Of a stretch of DNA of 64,000 nucleotides, positions 61,267-64,000 are shown one piece after another. How positions within the stretch are numbered: the first letter of the stretch is position 1; the number at the start of each line of letters is the position of its first letter. Source of the stretch: JAHECQ01 sp963775125 (GTDB taxonomy: Bacteria; Actinomycetota; Acidimicrobiia; Acidimicrobiales; SZUA-35). The translations under genes were made by a program, and so were the position numbers. The notes beneath the pieces were generated by a model. That model was not told the DNA's origin. It saw only the letters and a list, made by a program, of their open reading frames with translations, and ran no database searches. The stretch is taken from positions 1 to 64,000 of the forward strand of contig CAVZHQ010000006.1 of NCBI GenBank assembly GCA_963775125.1. Reading direction: 5' to 3'.

Positions 61267-64000
61267 GTGAGCTTTCGGACGCTGCCCCGCCTTGTCGCTG
61301 ACGATCCTGCGCTGACCCGCGTCATCGGACGATCGACAACGGTCCTGGCTGCCCCCGAGCCGGCGCAGGCCATCGCCATCGCTGCGTTGGCCGAGCGATC
61401 GGGTCGTCGGCCCACGTTGGTTGCCGTCCCCACGACCGCCGAGGCCGAACGTCTGGTTGCCGACCTATCGGTATTCCTCGGGTCGGACGAGGTGCTGAGC
61501 TTCCCGGCGTGGGAGACCTTGCCGTTCGAGCGAGTGAGCCCCTCGATCGAGGCGATGGGTCACCGGATGCAGGCGATCTGGCATCTTCAGGAGCCCGAGC
61601 GGTGCCCACTGGTGGTGGTGGCACCGATTCGTGCGCTGATCCAACAGCTCGGGCCCGAGGTCGAGTTGGTCGATCCGATCGTGATCGGCCGTGGCGATCA
61701 ACTCGACGTCGATGAGCTGGTGGCTACTCTGGTCGGGTTCGGGTATCGCCGAGAACCGCAGGTCGAGCACCGGGGTGAGATCGCGGTCCGTGGTTCGATC
61801 GTCGATGTGTATCCCGCCACCGCCGACGGGCCGATTCGGATCGATCTCTGGGGAGACGAGGTCGATCGGCTCACCCACTTCACCGTCGCCGATCAGCGCT
61901 CGACCATCGATCTGTCGGAGATCGAGATCTTCCCGTGCCGGGAGCTTCTCATCACCGACGAGGTACGGACACGTGCCGCCGCGCTGGTGTCGGCCGAGCC
62001 GTGGGGTCGTGAACAATGGGAGCGCCTGGCCGATGGTCAGTTGTTCGACGGCATGGAGTCGTGGCTGCCCTGGCTGACCGACGAGTCCAGGGTCTTGCCC
62101 GATCTGCTTCGGGCCGATGCCCAAGTCGTGTTGGTCGAGCCGCGGCGTATGCGGGACCGAGCAGCAGACCTGCTGGCCGAAGAGGCTGACTTGGCGATCA
62201 GCCTGGCCAGGACGTGGGGCGCCTTGGCCGAGGGCCAGAACGGCGACGCAAACGGCGATCCGCTGCCGCGGTTGCATCAACCTTTCGATCGACTCCTCAC
62301 CCACAACACCGCACCCGTGGTCACCATCACCGCCATACCCGAGAGCCCGGAGGTGGCGGTGCTGGCCGCGTCAGGCTGGGAAGCGCCGGGCGAGCCGCTC
62401 GCCGCGCACCTCCAGCAGGTGATGAACTCGGGTGGTCGTCTGATCGTTGCTGCGGCCGGTGTCGGGTCGGCCGACCGGACCGGTGATCTGCTGGCCGGCT
62501 GGGGCCTGCACCCGGCCCGACACGGCGAGTCGATGCCGGCCGTGTTCACCCCAGGTGGGCACCTGGTCGTCGCCGGTCTGGAGCGTGGGTTCTCACTGCC
62601 GTCGGTCGGGCTGCACATCATCACCGAGGGCGAGCTGACGGGGCGGCGGCGGGCCCACCGACGGGCGAGGCCCCGCAAGCGTCAGAGCGAAGGCTTCTTC
62701 GACGACCTGTCGCCCGGTTCCTACGTGGTCCATCATCAGCACGGCGTCGGGCGATTCGCCGGCATGGTGAAACGGGCGATCGGAGGTCACGAACGTGACT
62801 ACCTCCTGATCGACTATCGGGGCGACGACAAGCTCTACGTCCCGTCCGACCAGATCGACCTCATCCGCCACTACACCGGCGGCGATTCGCCGTCCTTGCA
62901 TCGCCTCGGCGGGTCCGATTTCGCCAAGGCCAAGGCCAAGGTGCGGTCGGAGGTGGCCGAGGTCGCACAAGAGTTGGTGGTGCTCTACCAGCAACGCCTG
63001 TCGACGCAGGGCATCGTGTCCGAGCCGGACACGCCGTGGCAGGACGAGCTGGCCGGGTCCTTCCCGTTCGAGCTCACGCCCGACCAGGCCTCGGCCATCG
63101 TGGCAACCAAGCTGGACATGGAACAGCCGGCACCGATGGACCGGCTCGTCGTCGGCGATGTCGGATTCGGAAAGACCGAGGTGGCGGTGCAGGCCGCGTT
63201 CAAGGCAGTGCAGAGCGGACGTCAGGTCGCGGTGCTCGTTCCGACCACGTTGCTGGCCCAGCAGCACTACGCCACCTTCAGCGATCGGTACGCGCCGTAC
63301 CCCGTCCGGGTCGAGGTCCTCAGTCGGTTCCTCACCACGGCGCAGGCCAAAGCGGTGGTGGCGGCCACCGCGGCTGGGCAGGTCGACGTGCTCATCGGGA
63401 CGCATCGGATGTTGAGCGAGGACGTGAAGTTCCCCAACCTCGGGTTGCTCATCGTCGACGAGGAGCAACGGTTCGGCGTCAGCCACAAGGAGGCCATCAA
63501 GCAGTTCAAGGCCGACATCGACGTGCTGACGCTGACCGCCACGCCCATTCCCCGCACCCTCGAGATGAGCCTGACCGGTATCCGTGACCTCTCGGTTCTC
63601 AATACCCCGCCGGCCGATCGCCAACCGATCCTGACGTACGTCGGCGACTACGACGAGCGAGCCGTCGCCGAGGCCCTGCGTCGGGAGCTGCTGCGAGAGG
63701 GCCAGGTCTTCTTCGTGCACAACCGCGTGCAGAGCATCGAGAAAACCGCAGCCGACATCCGCAACCTCGTGCCCGAAGCCCGCGTTGCGGTAGCCCACGG
63801 TCAGATGGACGAAGGCAGCCTGGAGAAGGTGGTCATCGACTTCTGGGAAGGCCAGTACGACGTGCTGGTGTGCACCACGATCATCGAGTCGGGCATCGAC
63901 ATGCCGACGGTCAACACGCTCGTCGTCGACCGCGCCGAGCTGCTCGGCCTCGGCCAGTTGCATCAGCTCCGGGGCCGCGTCGGTCGATCGGGAAGTCGAG
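61267..64000 (+). CDS. mfd: Transcription-repair coupling factor (partial, 3' end outside the window)
   Basis: A GTG at 61267 starts VSFRTLPRLVADDPALTRVI; 911 residues lie in the window. The UvrB-like N-terminal part contains TLPFERVSPSIEAMGHRMQA and VEHRGEIAVRGSIVDVYPAT. The RNA-polymerase-interacting domain begins at SPGSYVVHHQHGVGRFAGMV. The helicase motifs are DRLVVGDVGFGKTEVAVQAA (Walker A), LLIVDEEQRFGV (DEEQ), LTLTATPIPRTL, VFFVHNRVQSIE and VLVCTTIIESGIDMPTVNTL. It removes stalled RNA polymerase and recruits UvrA. The C-terminal TRG end is cut off by the window edge. Confidence 0.97.
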   Translation, partial: MSFRTLPRLVADDPALTRVIGRSTTVLAAPEPAQAIAIAALAERSGRRPTLVAVPTTAEAERLVADLSVFLGSDEVLSFPAWETLPFERVSPSIEAMGHRMQAIWHLQEPERCPLVVVAPIRALIQQLGPEVELVDPIVIGRGDQLDVDELVATLVGFGYRREPQVEHRGEIAVRGSIVDVYPATADGPIRIDLWGDEVDRLTHFTVADQRSTIDLSEIEIFPCRELLITDEVRTRAAALVSAEPWGREQWERLADGQLFDGMESWLPWLTDESRVLPDLLRADAQVVLVEPRRMRDRAADLLAEEADLAISLARTWGALAEGQNGDANGDPLPRLHQPFDRLLTHNTAPVVTITAIPESPEVAVLAASGWEAPGEPLAAHLQQVMNSGGRLIVAAAGVGSADRTGDLLAGWGLHPARHGESMPAVFTPGGHLVVAGLERGFSLPSVGLHIITEGELTGRRRAHRRARPRKRQSEGFFDDLSPGSYVVHHQHGVGRFAGMVKRAIGGHERDYLLIDYRGDDKLYVPSDQIDLIRHYTGGDSPSLHRLGGSDFAKAKAKVRSEVAEVAQELVVLYQQRLSTQGIVSEPDTPWQDELAGSFPFELTPDQASAIVATKLDMEQPAPMDRLVVGDVGFGKTEVAVQAAFKAVQSGRQVAVLVPTTLLAQQHYATFSDRYAPYPVRVEVLSRFLTTAQAKAVVAATAAGQVDVLIGTHRMLSEDVKFPNLGLLIVDEEQRFGVSHKEAIKQFKADIDVLTLTATPIPRTLEMSLTGIRDLSVLNTPPADRQPILTYVGDYDERAVAEALRRELLREGQVFFVHNRVQSIEKTAADIRNLVPEARVAVAHGQMDEGSLEKVVIDFWEGQYDVLVCTTIIESGIDMPTVNTLVVDRAELLGLGQLHQLRGRVGRSGSR

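Noticed and set aside
62593..63963. Minus-strand open frame of 456 codons
   Set aside because: Shadow of mfd, which has all helicase motifs on the plus strand.

Overview
The window reads as a high-GC actinobacterial chromosome, most likely from class Acidimicrobiia (Ilumatobacter or Microthrix relatives). The assignment is an inference. It rests on the mycobacterial-type mec-cysO-cysM and murI-rph-rdgB gene orders, the metG-tatD-rpf-rsmA-ispE order, a bS22-type mini ribosomal protein, an F420-type luciferase-like oxidoreductase, a CYP125-like P450, leaderless promoters and an actinobacterial LexA box.

Region 1 (1 to about 18.1 kb) is accessory. It carries catabolic and redox genes: a dienoyl-CoA isomerase-like crotonase, an M1 aminopeptidase, a Zn alcohol dehydrogenase, a P450-type ferredoxin with its reductase, a Nudix hydrolase, a MerB-like protein, an LLM oxidoreductase and a P450. 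These are followed by mobile-element pieces: the helicase part of a TraA/TrwC relaxase, two small regulators and a tyrosine integrase. Almost every gene here is broken by small indels. The integrase lies next to the 3' end of the tmRNA gene (18287-18678, minus strand), and four arm-site-like repeats sit between them. The tmRNA gene therefore looks like the attachment site of an integrated element. The dense frameshifts stop at this border.

Region 2 (18.3-64 kb) is mostly intact core genome. It holds sulfur assimilation (sir-cysH-cysG at 20.6-24.5 kb; mec-cysO-cysM at 26.8-28.6 kb), trans-translation (ssrA and smpB), an HD-GYP protein with an exported domain, an SOS-box-driven DUF222/HNH gene, and murI-rph-rdgB with tRNA-Leu. 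It continues with a ketosynthase/acyl-CoA ligase pair, clpP, rpe, a 23S/tRNA uracil methyltransferase, a large DUF2341 surface protein, metG-tatD-rpf-rsmA-ispE, tRNA-Gln-glmU-prs-rplY-pth, a substrate-binding/VWA lipoprotein cluster and the start of mfd.

The most notable finding is a peroxiredoxin at 44480-44929. Its catalytic TPGCT cysteine codon is an in-frame TGA, it has no cysteine at all, and a SECIS-like 38-nt hairpin starts at the TGA. It is best read as a selenocysteine peroxiredoxin that ordinary gene callers would split or miss. Other points of interest are a perfect 18-bp inverted repeat between the divergent fabF and clpP genes, a shared AATTCC(C)TAC motif at two sulfur-assimilation promoters, a GlmU-like protein lacking most of its acetyltransferase domain, and isolated single frameshifts in cysG, ispE and rpf.
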